From a bacterium (GTDB lineage: Bacteria; Auribacterota; UBA3054): a stretch of DNA of 64,000 nucleotides. A program made the translations under genes and the position numbers. Every line of letters starts with the position of its first letter. The stretch's first letter is position 1. Below the pieces are notes generated by a model. It was given only the letters and a program-made list of their open reading frames with translations, was not told the origin of the DNA and searched no databases. The stretch spans positions 1 through 64,000 of the forward strand of contig JAGCTE010000055.1 in NCBI GenBank assembly GCA_017963805.1, given 5' to 3'. This document shows, in pieces, positions 50,093 to 58,391 of the stretch.

Positions 50093-52864
50093 ATGAAAGG
50101 AAAGATCTTTTTCGCGGCCTTGGCCGCCCTGTTCTCCTGCCTGGCGTTCGCGGATTTCGTGACCGTCTATGAAAACGATTTCGAGACCTACCAGCTCGGC
50201 GAAGTGAGAAAGCCCGCCCAGGACGGCGCGCCGTACGTGGAGTACGACGCGCCCACAAACCTGATCTACTGCAACGTGGAAAGCGACACCGGCGTGGGCG
50301 ACTCGAAATGCGTGCATTTCAGCGTCCTGAAAGCGGACAACAAGGCCGTGACAGGCGGCGCCCAGTTCAACACCGGGATCGACCCCGCCTTGTTCGAGCA
50401 AAGCTGCGAAGTGGTCTATGAGATCGCCTGGCGGCCGAGGACGAATCTTTCCAGCGTGGAGATAACGGACGGCACAAACCTCTTCTTCCGCCTCTTCGCC
50501 AACGGCGGGACGGCGCGCAGAGTCTGCTGCACGAACATCGTCCAGGCTAAGCAGATCGAGCTTTCCGACGGCGACGGCGCGGTGGGATTGTCCAACAATT
50601 CCTTCGGGACCTACAAGGTCCACGTGCTTTTCCCGGACGGGAGGATCACCCTGATCGAAAGGGACGCCGGCGAAAATCATTACGATTACGTCCAGCCCGA
50701 GATCTACGGCATGCCGAAAGTCAAGCCCACGCACATAGGCGGCGGCATAAGGGAGAGAAGCTACGCCGCCAACGACCGCGACGGCTACATCGACAACATG
50801 AAAGTCAGCTACGAGGTGATCAGCAATCCCAAGATGAGCGTTTACGGGCAGACCAAAGTACATATAAACGACAAGGACCCCGCCTTGACCATCAGCAACA
50901 TCGGAACAGGCTCCTTTACGGCCAGCGTGGAAGTGCTGGAAGGCAGCGGGTACTTCTCTTTTGCCGAGGATACGGAAAAATCAGGCTACTTCACCGTCGA
51001 CGTGACGAAATCAGCCGAATTGCACACCGTCATAGACAGGGAAACTTTGGGCGTGGCTTTCGGCCGCGCCAAGGTGAGGGTGAGCGGCGCCGGCAGCGAG
51101 GAGATCCTTACCTATTACGTCCAGTCCGGCAATCCCGAGGAAGGGTACGTGCTTTACCAAAGCGATTTCGAGGACGTCATCCTCGGGCCCGTGACGGAAG
51201 TCGATCCCAACTGGGTGGCCTCCGGCACCATCGCGGGCTGCGAAGTGGTGACCGACCAAGAGGCTGGGCAGTGCCTGAAAGTCGTGACTGCGAAAGCCCT
51301 GCATCTGAACTGCAATATGCCGGAAGGCATGGCGGATAAATACGACGTCAAGGTCGCCATGAAAGTCTGCATGCCGAATTATGCGACCCTAAGCAGAGTG
51401 ATCTTCGGCACCGACCTCTCCCACAGGCAGGGCGAATACTCCCTGCGCCCGGACTCCTCCGGAGTGGTGTCCTTCACCTGCGACAACTGCGAGGACAGCG
51501 GGTGCGTGGAAAACCAAACGTCCACCGACGAGTGGTTCGACATGGAATACGTTTACAGTTCCTTTGTCGCGAACCGCATCCTCCGCTCGGTCAAGTTCGG
51601 CGACGATTTTTACGATCTCAACATCCCGATAGACCTTGGCGACGCCAGCGGTATCGACAAGGACTTCTTCAATCAGTTCAGGATCTATGTCTCGACGTCG
51701 GACACGCTGGTCTTTTTCGACGACATCTCCATATCCCTTGTCCCCAGGGGCCAGGGAAAGCCGCCCGTCATGAGGGCCGAGACAAGTTATGATCCGATAC
51801 CCTTCGACGTGAACACCGTTCCCATTAAGATCCTGAACGACGGCGGCGGCTCCTTCGACTACGAGGTGAAGATCGTAGACGGCCTCTCCAACGTCAGGCT
51901 CTCGAAATCCAAAGGCACGGTCGATTCCGAAGACACCATGAACGTGATAGTGAGGCGCAGCCAGCTGGGCTTCGGCTTCTACACTTCCACGCTGCGTTTC
52001 TCCTCGACGACGGAGGGAGTGGAAAGCTTCGACCTTAAGCTGCACATCCAAGCCGGCAATCCCGAGGAAGGGTACGTGATCTACGAAAACGATTTCGATT
52101 CCCTTGAACTGACGGAAGACACGGCTGCCGGACTGGTGAACGAACTCAGTGAGCAGGATTCCTGCTGGCTTATTACGAACGCCAAAAACCGCATCGACGT
52201 CGTGGAGGATCCTTACGCGGAAGGGAACAAGTGCCTGCGCCTTGTCGATCTCAACCATTCCAGCAGCGGCTACCATCTCGCACTTAACATCGCCTCCAAT
52301 TACGTCGACGATTTCGACGTGGTGTACGCCATGCGGCTGAACATCCCGGGATCGTACGTCGACGACGAGGAGCTGGGCGCGGCTTTGTTCTGCGTCTCCC
52401 AGGAGAACGCGAGCCGCAAGTGCGAAGCGAAGCTCTACCTCAACGGCGAGGACGCCTCGCTGCCGGTGTACACGCACCTTGAAGACCTCGACGACCAGGA
52501 ATGGTGGGATAGGGAAAAGGAGACCGCCGAAAAGGTGTCGCACGGCGAATGGTTCAACTTCTACATGCGGTTCAACTGCAAATTCGTCGATTACGACCAC
52601 AAGACGCTTTACGCTTACAATTTCGGCGGCAACGAATACCGCTTCGAGGGAGAGGAAGGCTTCCTTACCTATCCCAACGGCATCATGGAGTCCGCTCTTG
52701 CCAAAGAAGACCTCACAAAGCTGAAGCTGTACAGTTACAAAAGGAGCGCCGACATTTTGGTGGACGACCTGAAAGTGCTTCTGGTTCCCAAGTCCGTTCC
52801 GGAGCCGGCCTTCTTTGTATCGCTTCTGCTTTTGGCGCTGCTGGCCAAAAGGGCAAGGCGGTGA
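50093..52864 (+). CDS. Modular PEP-CTERM secreted protein, three lectin-like units
   Basis: This encodes 923 residues; a GGGAGAGA site precedes the ATG. After the signal peptide (MKGKIFFAALAALFSCLAFA) lectin-like units begin near residues 23, 351 and 661 (VYENDFETYQLGE, LYQSDFEDVILGP, IYENDFDSLELTE). The latter two are each introduced by AGNPEEGYV or SGNPEEGYV. The intervening Ig-like domains are more diverged than in the other giants and lack the WL..P.SGT core. The tail is VPEPAFFVSLLLLALLAKRA. Position 36 bases behind the GH92 mannosidase, with no terminator between, suggests a matrix or substrate-binding partner for that enzyme (inference). Confidence 0.83.
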   Translation: MKGKIFFAALAALFSCLAFADFVTVYENDFETYQLGEVRKPAQDGAPYVEYDAPTNLIYCNVESDTGVGDSKCVHFSVLKADNKAVTGGAQFNTGIDPALFEQSCEVVYEIAWRPRTNLSSVEITDGTNLFFRLFANGGTARRVCCTNIVQAKQIELSDGDGAVGLSNNSFGTYKVHVLFPDGRITLIERDAGENHYDYVQPEIYGMPKVKPTHIGGGIRERSYAANDRDGYIDNMKVSYEVISNPKMSVYGQTKVHINDKDPALTISNIGTGSFTASVEVLEGSGYFSFAEDTEKSGYFTVDVTKSAELHTVIDRETLGVAFGRAKVRVSGAGSEEILTYYVQSGNPEEGYVLYQSDFEDVILGPVTEVDPNWVASGTIAGCEVVTDQEAGQCLKVVTAKALHLNCNMPEGMADKYDVKVAMKVCMPNYATLSRVIFGTDLSHRQGEYSLRPDSSGVVSFTCDNCEDSGCVENQTSTDEWFDMEYVYSSFVANRILRSVKFGDDFYDLNIPIDLGDASGIDKDFFNQFRIYVSTSDTLVFFDDISISLVPRGQGKPPVMRAETSYDPIPFDVNTVPIKILNDGGGSFDYEVKIVDGLSNVRLSKSKGTVDSEDTMNVIVRRSQLGFGFYTSTLRFSSTTEGVESFDLKLHIQAGNPEEGYVIYENDFDSLELTEDTAAGLVNELSEQDSCWLITNAKNRIDVVEDPYAEGNKCLRLVDLNHSSSGYHLALNIASNYVDDFDVVYAMRLNIPGSYVDDEELGAALFCVSQENASRKCEAKLYLNGEDASLPVYTHLEDLDDQEWWDREKETAEKVSHGEWFNFYMRFNCKFVDYDHKTLYAYNFGGNEYRFEGEEGFLTYPNGIMESALAKEDLTKLKLYSYKRSADILVDDLKVLLVPKSVPEPAFFVSLLLLALLAKRARR

Positions 52865-52888
52865 ACACGGGGGCTCGCCGGAGGACAC

Positions 52889-52918
52889 TTGACAATGGCG
52901 GGCTCTTTTTTGTACACT
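52889..52918 (+). promoter_or_regulatory. Promoter for the tRNA-Ile/tRNA-Ala pair
   Basis: TTGACA at 52889-52894 and TACACT at 52913-52918 are 18 bases apart, with an upstream TG (TGTACACT). The tRNA-Ile gene begins 20 bases after the -10. Confidence 0.65.
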
Positions 52919-52938
52919 ATGTCTAATAATGATTTCGT

Positions 52939-53015
52939 GGGCTTATAGCTCAGTTGGTTAGAGCGCGCGCTTGATAAGCGCGAGGTCGTTAGTTCAAGTC
53001 TAACTAGGCCCACCA
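52939..53015 (+). tRNA. tRNA-Ile (GAT)
   Basis: A 77-base cloverleaf with encoded CCA. The acceptor stem pairs GGGCTTA with TAGGCCC (one G-U). The D-arm contains AGCTCAGTTGGTTAGAGC, the anticodon stem-loop GCGCGCTTGATAAGCGCG places GAT, and the T-arm has GTTCAAGTC. Confidence 0.95.
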
Positions 53016-53055
53016 TCTTTCTCAGACCATAATTGCCGGGCGCAGACCTTCGAGT

Positions 53056-53131
53056 GGGGAATTAACTCAGCTGGTAGAGTGCCTGCTTTGCAAGCAGGAT
53101 GTCACCGGTTCGAGTCCGGTATTCTCCACCA
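53056..53131 (+). tRNA. tRNA-Ala (TGC)
   Basis: A 76-base cloverleaf with encoded CCA. GGGGAAT pairs with ATTCTCC in the acceptor stem. The anticodon arm CCTGCTTTGCAAGCAGG presents TGC and the T-arm has CCGGTTCGAGTCCGG. It sits 40 bases after tRNA-Ile, the pair usually found in rRNA spacers, yet no rRNA gene is present here. Confidence 0.95.
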
Positions 53132-53200
53132 AAGGATCAAAGCTCGCCCGCGAATTTCCATAGACAAAAAACATAATTCATCCATATACGGAGAAAAAAC

Positions 53201-54382
53201 ATGAAAAAAAGCGTGTTAGTGGCCGCTCTGGTCTTCGCGGTCGCCGCAAGCAGCGTGATGGCCGGCTGGAAGTATGAACAGTTCCCGTCCGGCAACGACG
53301 TGATCCGCTATCGCGTCAGCACCAAAGTGGGTCAGGATTGCTTCACGATCTACAAGGAAGTCAACTCCTACCGCGTGTACATCACTTTCCAGGGCGTCGG
53401 CTATGACGAATTCAAAGCCAGCGTCGTCAAATGGAACGCCGGCACCAGACAGGCTCCCGCTGATTCCGAGCTGGCTCTGGGCGCCATGACCTGCGCCACC
53501 TTGACTGACGGCTCCATGTTTGACGCCAACGGCAACGTGAAGTTCGAGGTCTACCTTGCCGACCGCTTCGCCGGCAGGAACCCGAAACTTTCCGTCGTTC
53601 TTATGCCGCACCCCGCCAACAACGCTCACAACGGCGCCTCTCCGTCTTTGACGGTCACCGCCGCGAACTGCAGCGTCGCCGGCGTTAGAGCGGTCTACAG
53701 CCCCCGTCCCGTGGATGCCAGCGGCTCTCAGCTCGCTCCTGCCGGCACTGTGGCGGTCAGCACCGGAACGGTCGACTCCCAGTTCTACACCTACAATTAC
53801 GGCAACGTCGGCACGATCGACGTTCTTGGCGGCCTCTTCGGCACCGTGAAGATCCGCGGCAACTGCGGCACCCTGCTTTCCCAGGCCCGCACCTGCACCA
53901 TCAAGCCCGGCGGCACTAAGCAGAAAGTTCTGCAGGGCGGCTCCATGGGCGACACCGAGATCTTCGTCGGCGGCCGCATCGGAACCGTTTCCGCCCGCAA
54001 CGGTCTTGTCGGCGGCGGCGGCAAAGATGCCAAGAAGCGCATCGTCTCCGGTTACGTTGACGCCGCGAACCCGAAATATTACAGCTCTCCGGCTGACATT
54101 CGTCAGATCGTCGTGAAACGCGGCTGGGACAAACCCTGCGTCGTGGCCGGCAGCGAATACAACGCCAACTACGATTCCACCGCCCCGACCTTCTACAACG
54201 GCAATATCGCGCTCTTCCGCGTCAACAACAAGGGCGACGGAACCTGCAGCGGACAGACGGGCGCCGCCTTCACCAGCGCTCTGCCTCCCCGCGTCACCGG
54301 CAAAATGAAATCCTCCGTTTCCGGCAACACCATCTATGTCCAGAGAAGGGGCAAATGCGACTTGGCGGATTTCGTTAAGTAA
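53201..54382 (+). CDS. Secreted GG-repeat protein, probable beta-solenoid
   Basis: This encodes 393 residues. It has a signal peptide (MKKSVLVAALVFAVAASSVMA) and a GGAG site 9 bases before the ATG. Residues about 20-170 form a beta-rich domain. From about 200 to 290 there are short repeats of I-x-V-x-G-G and G-T-(V/I) type (IDVLGGLFGTVKIRGNCGTL, EIFVGGRIGTVSARNG), like those of the two 593-residue proteins at 2459 and 4255. The C-terminal part holds IRQIVVKRGWDKP and a basic end. There is no PEP-CTERM tail. Function is unknown; the strong signal peptide and codon bias suggest an abundant exported protein. Confidence 0.72.
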   Translation: MKKSVLVAALVFAVAASSVMAGWKYEQFPSGNDVIRYRVSTKVGQDCFTIYKEVNSYRVYITFQGVGYDEFKASVVKWNAGTRQAPADSELALGAMTCATLTDGSMFDANGNVKFEVYLADRFAGRNPKLSVVLMPHPANNAHNGASPSLTVTAANCSVAGVRAVYSPRPVDASGSQLAPAGTVAVSTGTVDSQFYTYNYGNVGTIDVLGGLFGTVKIRGNCGTLLSQARTCTIKPGGTKQKVLQGGSMGDTEIFVGGRIGTVSARNGLVGGGGKDAKKRIVSGYVDAANPKYYSSPADIRQIVVKRGWDKPCVVAGSEYNANYDSTAPTFYNGNIALFRVNNKGDGTCSGQTGAAFTSALPPRVTGKMKSSVSGNTIYVQRRGKCDLADFVK

Positions 54383-54403
54383 AAGGAATTAGGTTTTATT
54401 GCT

Positions 54404-54427
54404 GTTGCCCCGCCGAGGCGGGGCAAC
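54404..54427 (+). other. GC-rich hairpin between two genes
   Basis: GTTGCCCCG and CGGGGCAAC pair around CCGAGG. No T tract follows, so it is not a classical terminator. It could protect or attenuate the transcript between the genes ending at 54382 and starting at 54458. Confidence 0.45.
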
Positions 54428-54457
54428 GGCATTTTGGCAGTATTAAAGGATGTATTG

Positions 54458-55186
54458 ATGAAAGAAACGCTGAAAAAACTTGTCGAACTTCAGGGCATCG
54501 ACAGCGAAAAGCTCGACTTGAAGTACAAAAGACAAGAAGTGCTCAACGGCCTAGTGGCTGACAAAAAGGATTACGAGTCCTTGGAACGTCGCGTGGCTGA
54601 AGAGAAGCAGCGTCAGCAGAGCATCAGGGAAGACGGGCTGCGTCTCTCGCGCGAGCAGGCCCAGCTTGAAGCCAGGGACAGCGAGCTCAGAAAGCGGCTC
54701 GACATCGTGAGGAACACCGCCGAGAGCCAGGCTGTCGGCCGCGAGATAGTCGCCAACGAGAACAAGCTTCAGGAGCATTTCGAGAAGGTGGACCGTCAGC
54801 ATTCCGACCTTGAGGAAAGCCTTCAGAAACTAGCCAGCCTGCAGTCCCAGTTCTTTGCCAAGAGAGCCGAGCTTGCTGAAAAAATGCCGGCTATAAAGGA
54901 AACGCTTGCCGCCATGGACAAGGAGATCGCCAAGGTCGACGCCAGGCGCAAAGCCCTCTGCTCCGGCATTCCCCAGGTCGTTATGCATCAGTATACGGAC
55001 CTTATCAGGACCAGGGCCCCGTACATGGTCGTGGAAGTTCAGACGACCAGCGACGGCGACCACACCTGTTCCGGCTGCAACATCGGATTGCCGCCTCAAG
55101 TGATAGGCGACATAATGAAAGGGGATCAGCTGGTCTGCTGCGAAAACTGCGGCCGGATCCTTTATCTGGCTGACAAAGAAGAATAA
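54458..55186 (+). CDS. C4-type zinc-ribbon, coiled-coil protein
   Basis: The start is placed at ATG 54458 (242 residues), 8 bases after AAAGGA; a TTG at 54434 is the alternative. Residues about 1-165 are a long antiparallel-type coiled coil (LVELQGIDSEKLDLKYKRQE onwards). The C-terminal zinc ribbon has CSGC near 203 and CENC near 229, surrounding a GLPPQVIGDIMKGDQLV loop. This architecture defines the CT398-like / DUF164 family of cytosolic proteins of unclear function, possibly nucleic-acid or protein binding. It ends 40 bases before rnpB, with a terminator between. Confidence 0.85.
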   Translation: MKETLKKLVELQGIDSEKLDLKYKRQEVLNGLVADKKDYESLERRVAEEKQRQQSIREDGLRLSREQAQLEARDSELRKRLDIVRNTAESQAVGREIVANENKLQEHFEKVDRQHSDLEESLQKLASLQSQFFAKRAELAEKMPAIKETLAAMDKEIAKVDARRKALCSGIPQVVMHQYTDLIRTRAPYMVVEVQTTSDGDHTCSGCNIGLPPQVIGDIMKGDQLVCCENCGRILYLADKEE

Positions 55187-55213
55187 AAAAAGCGGCCGAG
55201 GCCGTTTTTTTTT
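55185..55213 (+). terminator. Terminator between the zinc-ribbon gene and rnpB
   Basis: CGGC, CGAG loop, GCCG form a short GC stem extended by A7 on the left and T8 or more on the right. It overlaps the stop codon region of the zinc-ribbon gene. Confidence 0.75.
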
Positions 55214-55226
55214 ACTTTAGATTTTT

Positions 55227-55569
55227 GGAGATTCGTCCGGCAGTCGCCCTTCTTCCGAGGGGAGGAAAGTCCGGACTCCAGCATGCGAAACGCCGCGGGA
55301 AACCGCGGGACGCCACAAGCGGACGGATAGCGCCACAGAAAATTACCGCCGGGCGACCGGTAAGGGTGAAAAGGCGGTGTAAGAGACCACCGCCGGCAGC
55401 GGCAACGCGCCGGGCATAGGCAAGCCCCGTTTGGAGCAAGATCGTATAGGGTGCGCGGAGGCAACTCCGGGAACGCATGTCTTCCCAGTCGCGCCGGGTA
55501 GATCGCGTCAGTTGAATGACTGCCTGAGTCGCAAGACAAGAACAGAATCCGGCTTATGGGCGAATCTCC
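55227..55569 (+). ncRNA. rnpB: RNase P RNA, bacterial class A
   Basis: The transcript of about 343 bases is the catalytic RNA that matures tRNA 5' ends. P1 pairs GGAGATTCG at the start with CGAATCTCC at the end. The conserved core GAGGAAAGTCCGGACTCC lies at 55262-55279. Further hallmarks are GGTAAGGGTGAAAAGG, AGAGACCACCGCC, and the 3' core ACAAGAACAGAATCCGGCTTA. Length is slightly below the E. coli form (377). A T7 run at 55570-55576 ends the transcript. The promoter should lie in the AT-rich 55205-55226 stretch, overlapping the previous terminator. Confidence 0.96.
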
Positions 55570-55576
55570 TTTTTTT
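55570..55576 (+). terminator. rnpB terminator T tract
   Basis: Seven T residues directly follow the 3' strand of RNase P helix P1, which serves as the terminator stem. The next start codon is only 5 bases further on. Confidence 0.7.
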
Positions 55577-55581
55577 GCCTT

Positions 55582-56538
55582 ATGACTGAACGAATCAAAA
55601 TATTCTTATGCCTCCTCCTTTACTCCGGCGCCCTTCTGGCGGCGAATTACGACGAGAAAGCGGGGGAGAGTTTCAACCTTGGCCTCGCCTGCGTCAGGAG
55701 CAACGATTTCCGCTCCGCCCTCCGCAGCTTCAGGCAGGCGACGCAGTACGACGCGTCTTTCGCCGCGGCGTATCTCAACATCGCCGCCTGCCACGAGCGT
55801 TTGGGAGAATTCGACAAGGCCAGGCCCTTTTATGAAAAAGCCCTTAAGCTCGAATCTGACAACGCCAATTTCGCCTTTATTTACGCCGGCGCGCTATTGC
55901 GGCACGGCGAAATTTACGAAGGGAAGAAATATCTCGAGAGCGCCGTCTACGCCGAACCGGCCAACCCGGATTATGTCTACGAACTGGGCTTGACCTGCCT
56001 TGTGCTCACCCAGAAAGTCGAGGCGGCAAAATGTTTCAGGGCCGCCGTTGACATCTCCACGAACTACAGCGCGGCCTGGTTCAGGCTCGGCGTGCTGGAA
56101 TTGGAAGGCAAAAACACCAACGAAGTCCTGAGGCTTTTGGAAAAGGTCGAGCTCGACTGCGACCTGGCTCCCCAGGCCTACCTCCTGAAGAGCCGCATCA
56201 GGAAAAAACTGAAAGATCTTCCCAAGGCCGAGAGCGACGTCAGGATGGCCCTGAAACTGTCGAAGGGCTACGAGGAAGCCTACCTTACGCTGGCGCAGAT
56301 CCTGCGCGAGGAAAAGAAGTACCGCGAGGCTTGCGAAATGCTTGAGCGCGTGGAGCTGAGATCGAACCGAAGCAACTGGTCCGCGCTCATAGGAAAGCTC
56401 TACGAGGAGTGGGGTGACGAGCGCCTTGCGCTGGGCGAGAAGGAAACGGCTCAGACCCTTTACAGACAAGGGCTGCGCTTCCTTCCGGAAGATCCCGCGC
56501 TTATGAGAAAATCCGGGGCGGCAAGCGGCGCGAAATAA
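55582..56538 (+). CDS. Exported TPR-repeat protein
   Basis: This encodes 318 residues. The N-terminus MTERIKIFLCLLLYSGALLA is a signal peptide, so the protein is periplasmic. At least five tetratricopeptide units follow, with the W/A-G-F-P pattern: FNLGLACVRSNDFRSALRSF (30-49), AYLNIAACHERLGEFDKARP (63-82), FIYAGALLRHGEIYEGKKYL, YELGLTCLVLTQKVEAAKCF and further units to about residue 300. It probably mediates protein contacts in the envelope. The ATG stands 5 bases after the rnpB terminator with no Shine-Dalgarno, so expression may depend on read-through or a leaderless start. The pilus operon lies downstream behind its own promoter. Confidence 0.82.
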   Translation: MTERIKIFLCLLLYSGALLAANYDEKAGESFNLGLACVRSNDFRSALRSFRQATQYDASFAAAYLNIAACHERLGEFDKARPFYEKALKLESDNANFAFIYAGALLRHGEIYEGKKYLESAVYAEPANPDYVYELGLTCLVLTQKVEAAKCFRAAVDISTNYSAAWFRLGVLELEGKNTNEVLRLLEKVELDCDLAPQAYLLKSRIRKKLKDLPKAESDVRMALKLSKGYEEAYLTLAQILREEKKYREACEMLERVELRSNRSNWSALIGKLYEEWGDERLALGEKETAQTLYRQGLRFLPEDPALMRKSGAASGAK

Positions 56539-56556
56539 GGCGTGGCCTGCGCCTTT
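56537..56556 (+). terminator. Weak hairpin at the end of the TPR gene
   Basis: AAGGCG and CGCCTT pair around a seven-base loop starting within the stop codon, but only a short T run follows. It may reduce read-through into the pilus operon. Confidence 0.35.
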
Positions 56557-56564
56557 GCTCTCCC

Positions 56565-56593
56565 TTGACAATAAAAGACGATTCAAGTAGAAT
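56565..56593 (+). promoter_or_regulatory. Strong sigma-70-type promoter for the pilus/secretin operon
   Basis: TTGACA at 56565-56570 and TAGAAT at 56588-56593 are exactly 17 bases apart. The start site would be near 56600, giving a leader of about 95 bases. Confidence 0.78.
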
Positions 56594-56609
56594 ATTCTCA
56601 AGTTTTATA

Positions 56610-56670
56610 CGGCGGATTTTAATCTGTTTTCGCCGTGTGAATTCGCAATAACCCTTCCCGGGAGACCGGG
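56610..56670 (+). other. Structured 5' leader of the pilus operon
   Basis: Two hairpins can form in the leader: CGGCG (56610-56614) with CGCCG (56631-56635), and CCCG (56657-56660) with CGGG (56667-56670). No T tract follows either, and the ribosome-binding site at 56684 is left free. A regulatory role is only a possibility. Confidence 0.35.
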
Positions 56671-56694
56671 GCTAACTCAAAACGAAGGAAAACC

Positions 56695-58371
56695 GTGGCA
56701 GACAAAAAGGTTGTGAGTATTGACCTAGGTCGCGAAGTCGTGAAATTCGCGTTCGCGCAGGTCAGTAAAGGCAGCGCTAAGCTCACCGGATGTCAGAGCG
56801 TTACTCTCGAAGTCGCCCATGACGCCGACGACAGCACTTGGCGCGCCGCTGTTTTGGAAGTGCTCAAGCAGCAGAAAGCTGCTGGTTCTCTGGACAAAAA
56901 ATCCGAAATATACGTTACTCTTCCCAACGCTCAGGTCCTCACCAGAGCCCTGAAGATCCCCACTGCGGAACTGCAGGCCCAGATCGAGGAAGAGGCTAAG
57001 AAAAACCTTCCTCTGCCAATCGAGGAAGCCGAGTGGGGCTACAACGTCGTCGGCGAAGCCGGTGACCAGAGCCACATCTCCCTTCTGGCCGTGAAGAGCA
57101 GCGTCGTCGAAGACATCAACGCGATCTTTGAGGAAGCCGGTCTTTCCCTCGCCGGCGCCACGAGCGGCGCCCTTAACCTGGCGAACCTTCTCATCGCCGA
57201 AGGCAAAGGCAGCGTGGAAGCTCCCACGGCCGTCCTCAGCATCGGCGCTTCCTCCACGAACCTCGTCATCGCCGAGGGAACGAAAGTCTGGATGCGCGCC
57301 CTGCCCGTTTTCGGTTCCACTCTCGTCTCCGCTCTGACTTCCGGCGGCGCCTCCTACGACGAAGCCCGCAAGACGCTCCTCGAGCAGGTCGATCTCGGCA
57401 ACGCCGAATCCGACAGCAGCAAAGCCGTCGGCCAGGCTCTCTCCCGTCTCGTGATGGAGATCACCCGTTCGATCGTGAACTACCGCACGAGCCTTTCCGG
57501 CGAGAAGCCGACGCGTATCCTCCTGACCGGCGGATATGCCAAGATCAAAGGCCTCGACGCTTATCTCCAGGACAAACTTAAAACCGACACCGCCTACCTC
57601 GACGCCTTCTCCTTGGTCGAAGGCGAGAGCGGCGATTCCTTCGCGTTCGCGGAGGCTCTGGGCGCCCTGACGGCCGTTTCCGGCAAGAGCCCCTACAGCA
57701 TCAACCTCGTTCCCGCCAATCTGCAGTGGCAGCGTTCCTTCGACGGCAAGAAGCCCCTTATCATCGCCGCCGTCGCCTTGCTCGCCGTTCTCTTCGGCGC
57801 TCTCTTCTTCCTCAACCAGGGCAAGATCAGCAAAGAGACCGAACAGGCCGAGACCGCCCAGCAGACGCTTGAGGAAGCCCAGAAATACGACAAGGCCATC
57901 AAGCAGATCCAGAAAGATATCCAGACCCAGCTGGCCGAAAACGAAGTTTACGGCCGCCTGCTCTGGGAAAGGGAAGCTTACGTTTACACGATCTCCCAGC
58001 TCGCCTCCAAGATGCCGACCAACATGTGGCTCTACGGCGTCAGGAGCTTCACTCTCGGCGATATCTCCGAGGAAAACGCCCTCTCCAGCAACGCCAGCGA
58101 CATCCTCGTCATCAACAATGACGAAGACGCCAAGACGCTTGTCAGGATCGGCATCGACTGCGGTTACTACGGCAACTGGGCCGAGGCTATGGGCGACATC
58201 CAGAAGCTCGTGGCCGAGACCGTCGGCAACGCCGGTTTCGTGGTCGGCCGCGACCTTCCCTGGCTCAAGTACACAGAACTTCAGATGGTGATCGACCTTG
58301 ACTGGAACAACAACGGCAAGGACGATTTCTCCGAATATAAAGAAAAATTCAGCCTCAAATCCGGCCGTTAA
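56695..58371 (+). CDS. pilM: PilM-PilN fusion protein of a type IV pilus-like apparatus
   Basis: This encodes 558 residues from a GTG start 5 bases after GAAGGA. Residues about 1-330 are the actin-like PilM/ATPase fold (SIDLGREVVKFAF, LSIGASSTNLVI, RILLTGGYAKIKGLDAYL). Then INLVPANL at 336-343 matches the INLLP motif by which PilN tails dock into PilM. A transmembrane helix (about 350-372) and a PilN-like coiled coil and small domain follow. PilM and PilN are normally separate proteins, so this fusion makes the interaction intramolecular. The assembly links cytoplasmic motors to the inner-membrane ring of the pilus. First gene of the operon. Akkermansia Amuc_1101 is the PilM-type relative in a similar locus. 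Confidence 0.85.
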   Translation: MADKKVVSIDLGREVVKFAFAQVSKGSAKLTGCQSVTLEVAHDADDSTWRAAVLEVLKQQKAAGSLDKKSEIYVTLPNAQVLTRALKIPTAELQAQIEEEAKKNLPLPIEEAEWGYNVVGEAGDQSHISLLAVKSSVVEDINAIFEEAGLSLAGATSGALNLANLLIAEGKGSVEAPTAVLSIGASSTNLVIAEGTKVWMRALPVFGSTLVSALTSGGASYDEARKTLLEQVDLGNAESDSSKAVGQALSRLVMEITRSIVNYRTSLSGEKPTRILLTGGYAKIKGLDAYLQDKLKTDTAYLDAFSLVEGESGDSFAFAEALGALTAVSGKSPYSINLVPANLQWQRSFDGKKPLIIAAVALLAVLFGALFFLNQGKISKETEQAETAQQTLEEAQKYDKAIKQIQKDIQTQLAENEVYGRLLWEREAYVYTISQLASKMPTNMWLYGVRSFTLGDISEENALSSNASDILVINNDEDAKTLVRIGIDCGYYGNWAEAMGDIQKLVAETVGNAGFVVGRDLPWLKYTELQMVIDLDWNNNGKDDFSEYKEKFSLKSGR

Positions 58372-58391
58372 CAGATGTCAAGGATAGAGCA

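Noticed and set aside
48749-50863. 704-residue open frame on the minus strand
   Set aside because: Shadow of the GH92 gene and of the start of the next gene; it would span two real genes and their spacer.
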